Assembly (NCBI GenBank): GCA_003218935.1
Contig: QHPA01000117.1
Coordinates: forward strand, 1 to 9,490
Direction of reading: 5' to 3'
DNA from: Verrucomicrobiota bacterium
Lineage (GTDB): Bacteria; Verrucomicrobiota; Verrucomicrobiia; Limisphaerales; AV2
Length of the DNA stretch: 9,490 bases
The translations under genes and the position numbers were made by a program. How positions within the stretch are numbered: position 1 is the first letter of the stretch; each line of letters begins with the position of its first letter. Below the pieces are notes generated by a model, which made no database searches, was not told the origin of the DNA, and worked only from the letters and a program-made list of their open reading frames with translations. Positions 1 to 6,139 of the stretch are shown here, piece after piece.

Positions 1-2
1 AG

Positions 3-146
3 AGCGGCTGCGTGGCCACGCCAGAAAAAATCTATGGAAACGAGACGCGTGTTCAGTTCGACAAGGTAAACACCTCGCGTGACCTTCAAGACGATCCTCC
101 GTTACCAACTGGGAAACGACCAAGCCATACGCGCGGTCGCCGGTAA
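3..146 (+). CDS. Possible C-terminal end of a small lipoprotein (partial)
   Basis: An open frame enters from the left edge and stops at TAA 144-146. It begins S-G-C-V-A-T-P-E-K-I-Y-G-N-E-T, which would fit the end of a lipobox (SGC) followed by a short mature peptide of about 45 residues. The codons prefer G or C at the third position up to about base 90. Its last 68 bases overlap the start of the next gene in another frame, which is long for a real overlap, so either this frame or the GTG start at 79 may be wrong. No function is recognised. Support is weak because the gene start lies outside the window. Confidence 0.25.
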   Translation, partial: SGCVATPEKIYGNETRVQFDKVNTSRDLQDDPPLPTGKRPSHTRGRR

Positions 147-604
147 CCGGTCGAGTTTGTGGGCGGGGATGATTCTGGTTTTCACCGCAGCCATGGGGCG
201 AAATTACGATCAAACGTTCATCCTTGAAGAACCGTACTGGCCGATTGTGCCGCTGGTTTTTTCCTTCTTCTCCGGCTTCTTCGTTTTCCTGTTTGTCCAT
301 CCGTTGTGCCTCAAACCCGCTGAGGGTTGGGGCAAGGAGTTTCCGGGATTTCGGCAACAATTTCCCCCGTCTGGAAATCATGTTGAAGCACGACTACGTG
401 GACATCGCTTGCAGGGACCTGTTGCAGATCGCGCGGTCGTTGGAGCGGATTCCGGAGGGGAAAGACTGGGTTGCCGAACACAGAACGTCCCTCGAACGGA
501 TCCGGTTGCCCACGCCACGAACCGACCAGGAGAAGAAGGACGAACTGGCGTTGGTCGATCAGTTCAAGAAACTCGGTGTGGAATTACAACACCGTTCGGG
601 GTAA
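79..604 (+). pseudogene. Small membrane protein, apparently frameshifted
   Basis: The GTG at 79 opens a frame whose first 75 or so residues look real: a basic N-terminus (LRYQLGNDQAIRAVAGNRSSLW) and hydrophobic stretches at about residues 28-40 and 54-72. After a GGGG run at 329-332 this frame becomes low-complexity, Arg-rich and shadow-like. The +1 frame then continues with a convincing helical, charged sequence (NNFPRLEIMLKHDYVDIACRD..., then ...DQEKKDELALVDQFKKLGVELQ) to TAA 602-604. Dropping one G from the run would join both into a protein of about 175 residues with two membrane segments and a cytoplasmic tail. The alternative is two genes, the second starting at ATG 380 (74 residues). 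The family is not recognised beyond a resemblance to N-termini of verrucomicrobial membrane proteins. A homopolymer sequencing error is as likely as a true mutation. Confidence 0.5.
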
Positions 605-659
605 GCTGCGCCGATCTCTCCCCGCCAGCCCGAACGGGATGGTATGGCCCAGAGGCGAC

Positions 660-1292
660 ATGAGAAACATCAGCGAGCCTGACCGGTCGCGGCAATTCAT
701 TGGCTGTCTGCTGGTTGTTACCCTGATGCCGCTAGCGAGCGGGTGCGACACAATGCGTGATTCCACGTTGACCGGACGGCTCTGGGATGCCGGCGGACTC
801 AACCACTGCCTGCCCGCGCCAAAACCGAATCTAAAATTGTATCGCACTCCCGACAGCAAGGACGTGCTCGTGACGTATGACGAGTTGCGCGAGAGAAATG
901 ATTCCATTCGTCGGCGAGCATTTTTCTTCAAACCGAACGTTCGCCGGCTGGAGGACCGCAAGCGGCCGAAATTCATCAGTGCAGAAAAGGTTTTGGAATT
1001 GAAATTGGTTCCGGTTGCCGAAGCCGGGAAGACAAACGCGCCAGTGGGAGAAGTCATATTCGCGAGAATTACCGTGGACAATCAGGAATTCACGTTGACC
1101 TGGTTCGGGACCGACCTCGGCCCTTATGCCTTGCCGGTTTATGTGGACCGGAGCAGTGAATTCCGGCGCGCGCTGCTGACGCCGTTGGCGACGACGGGCG
1201 ATGTGATTGTCGTGGTTTTAGTCGTTGGCGCCGTGGCAGGCGCGATTGTTGCGTACAGTTATGCCGCGGGCCAAACCTGTCACCACCCGTAG
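660..1292 (+). CDS. Lipoprotein of unknown function with a C-terminal hydrophobic segment
   Basis: The predicted product has 210 residues. The N-terminus is basic, followed by a hydrophobic core (FIGCLLVVTLMPLASGC) with lipobox LASGC, so Cys29 should be the lipidated residue. The mature part is polar and mixed alpha/beta, with a K/R-rich stretch at 84-104 and a likely beta-strand region (EVIFARITVDNQEFTLTWFG, 131-150). It ends with a strongly hydrophobic segment at about 182-203 (VIVVVLVVGAVAGAIVAYSYAAG), an unusual place for a membrane span in a lipoprotein. The start at ATG 660 was chosen because it gives a proper signal peptide and has AGAGG at 651-655 just upstream; the ATG at 639 is in frame but adds only polar residues. 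It follows the previous gene by 55 bases, so cotranscription is possible. I do not recognise the family. Confidence 0.75.
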   Translation: MRNISEPDRSRQFIGCLLVVTLMPLASGCDTMRDSTLTGRLWDAGGLNHCLPAPKPNLKLYRTPDSKDVLVTYDELRERNDSIRRRAFFFKPNVRRLEDRKRPKFISAEKVLELKLVPVAEAGKTNAPVGEVIFARITVDNQEFTLTWFGTDLGPYALPVYVDRSSEFRRALLTPLATTGDVIVVVLVVGAVAGAIVAYSYAAGQTCHHP

Positions 1293-1301
1293 CGGTCCTT
1301 T

Positions 1302-1384
1302 AAAAAAGTAGCAGCCGACGTGAGGAGGCTCTGAACAAGCCTTTGTTTCCGAAGAAAATTGAGCCTCGTTACCTCGGCTGCTAC
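1302..1384 (-). terminator. Inverted-repeat hairpin with T tract, probable rhaB terminator
   Basis: Arms of 24 bases at 1308-1331 and 1361-1384 match as inverted repeats at 21 of 24 positions, starting with a perfect 11-base outer stem (GTAGCAGCCGA / TCGGCTGCTAC). The 29-base loop contains a small inner stem (AACAA 1334-1338 with TTGTT 1343-1347). Read on the minus strand, the stem is followed at once by six T (complement of A 1302-1307), as in an intrinsic terminator. It lies 34 bases beyond the rhaB stop, between two convergent genes. On the plus strand there is no T run, so it should act mainly on rhaB. Confidence 0.6.
1308..1384. repeat. Imperfect palindromic intergenic repeat, possible dispersed element
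   Basis: This is the same 77-base unit seen as a repeat rather than a terminator. The long imperfect palindrome, with GAGGCTC / GAGCCTC inner ends and GTAGCAGCC / GGCTGCTAC outer ends, resembles REP- or MITE-like sequences that I associate with intergenic regions of verrucomicrobial genomes. No target-site duplication is evident at its borders. Only one copy is present here, so dispersal is inferred. Confidence 0.4.
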
Positions 1385-1417
1385 AAGAAGCGACGCTGTT
1401 GAACGGCCTATCAGCGG

Positions 1418-2881
1418 TCAGCCGTTGCCGAACAATTTCTCCAGGCGTTCATAAGCCGAGTTCCACGCGGCGGCGTGCGGCTGGATGATCTCCGTGTTGA
1501 ACGAATCGCGAACGATTTTGCGCGCCTGTTCGAGCGAAGGCACGTGTCCCAGCGCCATCGCTTGCACGAGGACGTTGCCGGCCGCCGTGGCTTCAGTCGG
1601 GCCGATATCGACCGGAATCTGGAGCGCGTTGGCGGTAAAGTGGTTCAGCAAACTGTTCCTGGTTCCGCCGCCGACGATGTGTAGGCGCTCGATTTTCCGG
1701 CCGGTGATTTTCTCGATGTCGCGCAACGTTTTGCGGTAGAGCAGCGCGAGGCTCTCCAGGACGCAGCGAACGGTGGGGCCGGGTTTCCGCGGCACGGTTT
1801 GGCGGGTCTCTTTGCAAAACGCCTGTATCTTGGCAGGCATGTCGCCCGGTTCCAAAAAGCGTGGATCGTCCGGGTTGATCAACGATTCGAAGGGCGGGGA
1901 CGACGCAGCGAGGTGCGTCATGACCTCATAGTCCAGATCCTGTTCCTTTTCGGCCCAATAACGGCGGCATTCCTGAACGATCCAGAGACCGGCGATGTTT
2001 TTGAGGAGTCGCACAGAATTGCCGTAGCCGATTTCGTTCGTGAAGTTCAATTCCCTGCTCGCGTCGTTAATGATCGGTTCGGGCAGTTCGACGCCCATCA
2101 ACGACCAGGTGCCGGAACTCAAGAAGGCCCAATTCTGACCAGCGGCGGGCAGGCCGGCCACGGCGGCGGCAGTGTCGTGCGAACAGGAGGCAACGACCTG
2201 CACGTCCTCCAAATTGGTTTGCTGGGCAATGTCGGAACGCAACGGGCCCAGCACGGTTCCAGACGGGACAACTTGCGGAAGGAGTTTGGGCGGCAGCCGC
2301 AAGGTCTGAATCAATTTGTCCGACCAGTTTTTTGTGATGGGGTTGTAAAGCTGCGTCGTGCTGGCCATCGTGATTTCGAATTTGGCAACACCCGAGAGGA
2401 GATAATTAAACCCGTCCGCCACAGACAGCAATTGGTGGGCTTTGCCGATCCGCTTGGGCTTTTCCGCGCCCAACTGGAACAAGGTGTTGATCGGCATTTT
2501 TTGGATGCCCGTCTCGGCGTAAATGGTTTCCCACGGAACTTTGGCCAGTACTTCCTTCATGCCGGCGCGGGAACGCGGGTCGCGATAATGGTAGGTTGGC
2601 GTGATCAGCGAGCCGTCTGCCCCGAAGAGCATGTAGTCCACCCCCCAGGAATCGCAACTGACACTGGCGACGGGGTCCTCGCGCTCGGCGACTTTGCGCA
2701 GGCCGATCAGGACCTCCTGGAAGAGTTGAGGGATGTCCCAGTAGAGCGAGTCCTTGTCCTTGACGGACTGGTTGTTGAAACGGTGAAGATCGCTCAGCAG
2801 GAGCTTTCCGTTGTTGAGAGTTCCCAGGATCACGCGGCCGCTTTCCGCGCCCAGGTCGCAAGCAATGTAGTAGGTCGTCAT
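1418..2881 (-). CDS. rhaB: Rhamnulokinase (FGGY carbohydrate kinase)
   Basis: This 487-residue protein is close to the usual length of RhaB (E. coli 489). It phosphorylates L-rhamnulose with ATP to L-rhamnulose-1-phosphate, the second step of cytoplasmic L-rhamnose breakdown. The N-terminal FGGY domain opens with the phosphate-binding motif DLGAESGR (9-16), followed by SCDSWGVDY (75-83) and YHYRDPR (97-103). The catalytic base is expected at Asp236 in CSHDTAAAV. The C-terminal domain shows SSGTWSLMGVE (255-265), the adenosine-binding VGGGTRNSLLN (403-413) and GPTEATAAGNVLVQAMALG (427-445). The start ATG (complement of 2879-2881) gives the canonical N-terminus and has a weak GGGAA site 8 bases upstream. 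No isomerase (rhaA) or aldolase (rhaD) is adjacent in the window; rhaB seems to be a single-gene unit ending at the 1302-1384 terminator. FGGY kinases include fuculo- and xylulokinases, but the motif set and length fit RhaB best. Confidence 0.93.
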   Translation of the reverse strand: MTTYYIACDLGAESGRVILGTLNNGKLLLSDLHRFNNQSVKDKDSLYWDIPQLFQEVLIGLRKVAEREDPVASVSCDSWGVDYMLFGADGSLITPTYHYRDPRSRAGMKEVLAKVPWETIYAETGIQKMPINTLFQLGAEKPKRIGKAHQLLSVADGFNYLLSGVAKFEITMASTTQLYNPITKNWSDKLIQTLRLPPKLLPQVVPSGTVLGPLRSDIAQQTNLEDVQVVASCSHDTAAAVAGLPAAGQNWAFLSSGTWSLMGVELPEPIINDASRELNFTNEIGYGNSVRLLKNIAGLWIVQECRRYWAEKEQDLDYEVMTHLAASSPPFESLINPDDPRFLEPGDMPAKIQAFCKETRQTVPRKPGPTVRCVLESLALLYRKTLRDIEKITGRKIERLHIVGGGTRNSLLNHFTANALQIPVDIGPTEATAAGNVLVQAMALGHVPSLEQARKIVRDSFNTEIIQPHAAAWNSAYERLEKLFGNG

Positions 2882-2984
2882 AACTAAACTTCCCGGAGCC
2901 GTTGTGCCGCCCGCGGTTGGACGACGACATGCTCAACGTTCTTGCGCGGGGTGAACGCGCTTTGCCCACAACCACGCGCCCGTA

Positions 2985-3013
2985 ACAATAGCCGTCGCCT
3001 CGGTCGGCATCAA
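2985..3013 (-). promoter_or_regulatory. Candidate sigma70-type promoter for rhaB
   Basis: On the minus strand a -35 like TTGATG (complement of 3008-3013) and a -10 like TATTGT (complement of 2985-2990) are separated by exactly 17 bases. Each matches the consensus at 4 of 6 positions. It would give a leader of about 100 bases before the rhaB ATG. The assignment is weak: the match is modest and no other evidence supports it. Confidence 0.25.
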
Positions 3014-3023
3014 GAAACAAGCG

Positions 3024-3033
3024 AAACCGGTTT
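3024..3033. promoter_or_regulatory. AAACCGGTTT palindrome, possible operator
   Basis: A perfect 10-base palindrome lies just upstream of the candidate rhaB -35 box, in the divergent intergenic region. A and T flanks around a central CCGG are seen in operators of LacI/GntR-type sugar regulators, so a role in rhamnose control is conceivable. A palindrome of this length can also occur by chance, and no second copy is seen. Confidence 0.2.
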
Positions 3034-3135
3034 TATAGGCGGTACTGCGTGCTTCCGCCGAGGGTGATAAGCCGCGTGGGTTCCTCCTAACTCCTGGCGT
3101 GGTCTCAATTAAATCTTCTGCGGATGCGCACAATC

Positions 3136-3163
3136 TTGTCAGCGCGGATTCTTTTGATACAAA
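3136..3163 (+). promoter_or_regulatory. Candidate promoter of the beta-propeller lipoprotein gene
   Basis: TTGTCA (3136-3141) and TACAAA (3158-3163) are 16 bases apart and match sigma70 boxes at 5 and 4 of 6 positions. Transcription would start about 3169-3171, at the ATG itself, which implies a leaderless or nearly leaderless message. This agrees with the absence of any Shine-Dalgarno sequence before the ATG. Confidence 0.35.
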
Positions 3164-3169
3164 ACCCGA

Positions 3170-4114
3170 ATGCGGACTTTTTTCGTTGTTGGCTCTGCGC
3201 TCATCGCGGCATTGCTGGCCGGCTGCGCGAAAACGCCGCGGCTCAAATCAGCGCCGTGGCCCCATTACGCGCTGGAGGCGACCCAGACCTGGCAATTGAA
3301 TTCGCCGAACGTCGAGCGCTTCGACGCCTCAGGACTCTTTCTCGCGCCCGACGGTGAATTGCTGACAGTGAGCGACCGCGGCGCGTCCGTTTACCGCATT
3401 GAATTCATCCCAAACACGCCCGCCGCTGATCTGGTGAAACTGGCCGACTGCTTCACTCCGGAACAACTCGCGTCGTTCGCCGAGCAAAAGACCGGACGCT
3501 ACGACTGCGAGGGCGTAACGGAGGACGGGCTGGGACGCATCTACGTTTGCGAAGAGGAAAACCGTTGGATTCTGCGTTGGGACCCGCGCTCGCGCCGGGT
3601 GGAGCGCCTGAACATTGATTGGTCGCCGGTGCAAAAATATTTCAGTTCGACCGACCGCAACGCGTCGTTCGAAGGCATCGCCATCGGCGGCGGCAGGCTT
3701 TATGTGGCCAACGAACGCGAGCTGGGGCGGATCATCGTGGTTGATCTCAAGACGCTGAAAGTGACCGACGATTTCGAGGTGCGGTCAAGTGTGGTGTCTT
3801 TCTGGGGGCCGCACTACTCCGATCTTTGCTGGTTTCGCGACGAACTGTATGTATTGATGCGCGAAGACCATGTCATCCTGCGGATTGATCCCCGCTCACA
3901 CCGGGTCCTGGCAGAGTACGACTTCCGCGTGGTGGAGTTTGCTCCTGAAAACATATATCGCCGCCGTCTCCCGTTTGTAGGCGTGATGGAAGGGCTGGCC
4001 GTTGACGCAAGCGCCTTCTGGCTGGTGACGGACAACAACGGGTTGGGGCGTGAACGCTATCCAAACGACACCCGGCCAACGTTGTTCCGTTGCCCGCGGC
4101 CAGACCGTCCCTGA
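3170..4114 (+). CDS. Lipoprotein beta-propeller, esterase-like phytase / SdiA-regulated-like family
   Basis: The 314-residue product starts with a signal peptide (MRTFFVVGSALIAALLAGC); the lipobox LLAGC places the lipidated Cys at 19. The rest is made of repeated strand-rich blades with the recurring pattern 'E/D-G-hydrophobic ... L-Y/F-V-x-D/N-E': DASGLFLAPDGELLTVSDRG (52-71), DCEGVTEDGLGRIYVCEEE (112-130), SFEGIAIGGGRLYVANERE (166-184), YSDLCWFRDELYVLMREDH (216-234), MEGLAVDASAFWLVTDNNG (273-291). This is typical of the esterase-like-activity-of-phytase domain and related SdiA-regulated propellers, whose substrates are mostly unknown. The acidic residues in each blade could bind metal. It is probably anchored to the envelope facing the periplasm. 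It is divergent from rhaB and ends 150 or so bases before the fab cluster, with no clear functional link to either. The family assignment is fairly sure; the biochemical role is not. Confidence 0.75.
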   Translation: MRTFFVVGSALIAALLAGCAKTPRLKSAPWPHYALEATQTWQLNSPNVERFDASGLFLAPDGELLTVSDRGASVYRIEFIPNTPAADLVKLADCFTPEQLASFAEQKTGRYDCEGVTEDGLGRIYVCEEENRWILRWDPRSRRVERLNIDWSPVQKYFSSTDRNASFEGIAIGGGRLYVANERELGRIIVVDLKTLKVTDDFEVRSSVVSFWGPHYSDLCWFRDELYVLMREDHVILRIDPRSHRVLAEYDFRVVEFAPENIYRRRLPFVGVMEGLAVDASAFWLVTDNNGLGRERYPNDTRPTLFRCPRPDRP

Positions 4115-4273
4115 AATCGGAAACGCGACGATTTGGAGTATGCATGAGGTGGTTCCGCCGGGCAGTATGCCGGCTCTACGGCAGGCGAGAGGCCGCTACG
4201 CCGCTAACACCTACGAACGGGGACGAGCGCGCTCCGCCATGGTTGCGGCTCCACCGCGCTGAGTCCATCCAGG
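4115..4273 (+). repeat. Repeat-like GC-rich intergenic DNA abutting truncated fabD
   Basis: This stretch carries no supported gene, although two frames are open across it with Arg- and Pro-rich, shadow-like translations. It holds a small inverted repeat (TGCCG 4168-4172 with CGGCA 4179-4183) and a repeated CTACG core at 4176-4180 and 4195-4200 within GGC/GCC-rich sequence. That style resembles the dispersed intergenic sequences common in verrucomicrobial contigs. It ends where fabD homology begins (about 4274-4283), in the place where the fabD start should be. No terminal duplication or transposase is visible, so an insertion is inferred rather than shown. Confidence 0.3.
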
Positions 4274-4324
4274 GTTGAATTTTTCGGAAAGGATCTGGCG
4301 GACAAGTTTCCAACCGCGCGGGCG

Positions 4325-5155
4325 TTGTTCGATCGGGCCAACGCCGCGTTGGGCTACGATCTGGCGGGTATCTGTTTCAAAGGACCGGAGCCGGAGTTGA
4401 CGAAGACTGAAAATGCCCAGCCCGGAATTTATCTGGTGAGCTGGGTCGCCTTCCAATTGTTGAAGGAGCGCGTGCCGTCGCTGAGGTTCGAGGCGGCGGC
4501 GGGATTGTCGCTCGGCGAATTCACGGCGCTGACGGCCGCGGGCGCGTTGGATTTTGAAGATGGACTGAAGCTGGTGCGCCAACGCGGGCGCTTCATGCAA
4601 GAGGCGTGCGAAGTCACGAGGGGCGGCATGGCGGCCATCATCGGCCTTGACGAAACGTCCATCCGCGAAGTATGCGCGCAAGCAGGAGTTGAACTGGCCA
4701 ATCTGAATTGTCCGGGCCAGATCGTGGTCTCGGGCGAGTCGGAGAAAATCACCCAGGCTTGCGAACTGGCCAGGGCCAAAGGCGCGAAGAAGGCGCTGCC
4801 CCTGACCGTGGCCGGCGGATATCACTCGGCGCTGATGGCCAGCGCACAGCCGAAACTGCAGGCGGCGTTGGCAGCGGTGCGGCTGCAGTCACCAACGGTG
4901 ACCGTGATTTCCAATGTCACCGCCAAACCACACAGCGCCGTCGCCGACATTCAATCCCTGCTGGTGCGGCAAGTGACGTCCTCGGTGCGATGGGAAGAGT
5001 CCATGCGTTACTTGTTGGCGGAAGGGTTCATGCGTTTCATCGAATTGGGCCCGGGCAAAGCGTTGAGCGGTTTTATGAAACGAATCGACAAGAACGCGCA
5101 GCTGTTCAACGTGACCGACGAGTCGAGCCTGGAGGCGACGGCGAAGGCCATTTAA
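4325..5155 (+). CDS. fabD: Malonyl-CoA:ACP transacylase, N-terminus missing
   Basis: FabD moves malonyl groups from CoA to the ACP phosphopantetheine, supplying extender units for fatty acid synthesis. The nucleophile is Ser62 (counted from TTG 4325) in GLSLGEF; the usual His before it (GHSLGE) is Leu. The catalytic His is His167 in GGYHSALM, and the acyl-binding Arg lies in RQRGRFMQEA. LNCPGQIVVSGE and ELGPGKALSGFMKRI are also typical. Coding similarity extends upstream of the TTG to about 4274-4283 (FFGKDLADKFPTARALFD), but there is no start codon there. The conserved first 20 or so residues with GQGxQ are absent, and none of the three frames upstream encodes them. The frame is closed by TAA at 4205-4207. 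The remaining 276 residues compare with about 310 normally. It heads fabD-fabG-acpP-fabF. The TTG start is only formal: the protein as read lacks part of the active-site pocket and may be non-functional, or the junction may be an assembly error. Confidence 0.85.
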   Translation: MFDRANAALGYDLAGICFKGPEPELTKTENAQPGIYLVSWVAFQLLKERVPSLRFEAAAGLSLGEFTALTAAGALDFEDGLKLVRQRGRFMQEACEVTRGGMAAIIGLDETSIREVCAQAGVELANLNCPGQIVVSGESEKITQACELARAKGAKKALPLTVAGGYHSALMASAQPKLQAALAAVRLQSPTVTVISNVTAKPHSAVADIQSLLVRQVTSSVRWEESMRYLLAEGFMRFIELGPGKALSGFMKRIDKNAQLFNVTDESSLEATAKAI

Positions 5156-5213
5156 CCACGGATAGAACGGCGACGAAAATTTTCGTGTTCATTCGTGTTC
5201 ATCCGTGGTTAAA
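5151..5213. repeat. Inverted-repeat element between fabD and fabG
   Basis: Perfect 13-base terminal inverted repeats (TTTAACCACGGAT at 5151-5163 and its complement at 5201-5213) enclose a perfect 14-base palindrome ACGAAAATTTTCGT (5173-5186) and two tandem copies of TCGTGTTCAT (5183-5192, 5193-5202). The fabD stop codon TAA (5153-5155) lies inside the left arm. The 'ccacggat...gaacacgaatgaacacga' style, read on the opposite strand, is one I associate with dispersed repeats of verrucomicrobial and planctomycetal genomes. It fills almost all of the fabD-fabG gap and could fold in RNA as a long hairpin, but lacks a following T run. Confidence 0.55.
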
Positions 5214-5224
5214 GAACCGCAGCG

Positions 5225-5968
5225 ATGAGCCAACTCGCCAATCAGATCGCGGTCGTGACTGGCGCCGGTCGCGGCATCGGGCGCGCCATTGCGTTGAAAT
5301 TTGCCGCCGAAGGAGCGGACGTCGTCTGCGTCTGACGCACGGCGGAAAACTCCGGGAAGGTCGCCAACGAAGTGCGTGCTTTGGGACGCAGGGCCTGGGC
5401 GCACGCCGTGGACGTCGCTGAATCCAGGGCCGTTGCGGAAGCTGGGGAGAAGATTTTGGCGGAAACCGGTCGCGTGGACATTCTGGTCAACAACATCGGC
5501 ATCACGCGCGACGGCTTGCTGGTGCGGATGAGCGAGCAAGACTGGGACACGGTCCTCGACACGAATTTGAAAGGGGCGTTTTTGTTCACCAAGGCGTTTG
5601 CGCGGGCGTTCATCAAGCAGCGTTCCGGCTGCGTCATCAACGTCTCTTCCATCACCGGCTTGATCGGCAATGCCGGCCAGTGCAACTACGCGGCGAGCAA
5701 AGCCGCGCTGCTCGGGTTTACCAAGTCCGTCGCTCGCGAACTGGCCTCGCGCGGCATCACGGTGAACGCGCTGGCCCCGGGGTTCGTTGAGACGGACATG
5801 ACGGCGGCGCTAAGCGAGGAAGTCCGCCGGGAGTTGTTGCAGAAAATTCCTTTGAATGCCTTTGGACAACCGAACGATATCGCGAATGCGGCGTTGTTTC
5901 TGGCCAGTCCCGCGGCCCGCTATATCACCGGGCAAGTGATCACAGTGGACGGCGGGATGGTGATGTAA
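5225..5968 (+). pseudogene. fabG: 3-oxoacyl-ACP reductase, interrupted by an in-frame TGA
   Basis: FabG is the NADPH-dependent short-chain dehydrogenase that reduces 3-ketoacyl-ACP in each elongation cycle. From ATG 5225 the frame encodes a full-length FabG (247 codons including the TGA). It has the cofactor motif TGAGRGIG (12-19), NNIG (89-92), and catalytic Ser142, Tyr155 and Lys159 (VSSITG, YAASK), each 4 ahead of E. coli S138/Y151/K155, and ends VDGGMVM. Codon 37 (5333-5335) is TGA, between ADVVCV and RTAENSGK, where relatives usually have Ser; TCA to TGA is one base. There is no frameshift: both sides are in the same frame. Restart at GTG 5372 would give a 198-residue fragment without the Rossmann nucleotide motif, so activity is unlikely unless the stop is misread or a sequencing error. 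There is no clear Shine-Dalgarno site before ATG 5225. Confidence 0.88.
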
Positions 5969-6081
5969 AATCGACTGGACGGCGGCTATTCACGCCGATA
6001 GAGAAGACTAGGTCGAATGAAAAGCATGTTTTTTGTCAGGCAAAGCGCTGGAGCCGCAGGGACCTTTTTGCCATTCAGGGC

Positions 6082-6110
6082 TTGACGCCTTTCGGAGCGT
6101 CGCTTAGACA
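6082..6110 (+). promoter_or_regulatory. Candidate acpP promoter
   Basis: TTGACG (6082-6087, 5 of 6 to the -35 consensus) and TAGACA (6105-6110, 3 of 6) are separated by an ideal 17 bases. They lie in the 171-base gap between fabG and acpP, giving an expected start near 6117 and a leader of about 23 bases. A separate promoter is plausible because ACP is needed in large amounts; the -10 match is weak. Confidence 0.35.
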
Positions 6111-6139
6111 CACATCATCAAATCAAAACGGAGAACCTC

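Noticed and set aside
1799..2887. Open frame of 362 codons on the plus strand
   Set aside because: Antisense to rhaB with no recognisable motif; the minus-strand rhamnulokinase explains the codon pattern.
2933..3133. Small minus-strand open frame upstream of rhaB, with an AGGAGGA-like site in the region
   Set aside because: The translation has no recognisable family, the Shine-Dalgarno-like site is not placed correctly before its start, and it fills a divergent promoter region.
5333..5335. Alternative genetic code with TGA as a sense codon
   Set aside because: rhaB and the beta-propeller gene both end at TGA at their expected C-termini, so TGA is a normal stop here.
5333..5377. Selenocysteine recoding of the fabG TGA: a stem ACGCAC/GTGCGT (5335-5340/5372-5377) with inner GGCG/CGCC lies right after the TGA
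   Set aside because: The position is not a redox site, relatives have Ser-like residues, the stem has a large asymmetric bulge and the fold could be chance; presence of selA, selB and selC cannot be seen here.
6039..6072. GGCAAA (6039-6044) / TTTGCC (6067-6072) hairpin in the fabG-acpP gap, and CGGCG/CGCCG at 5980-5997
   Set aside because: Short stems with loops of 22 and 8 bases and no suitable T tail; not convincing as terminators or riboswitches.
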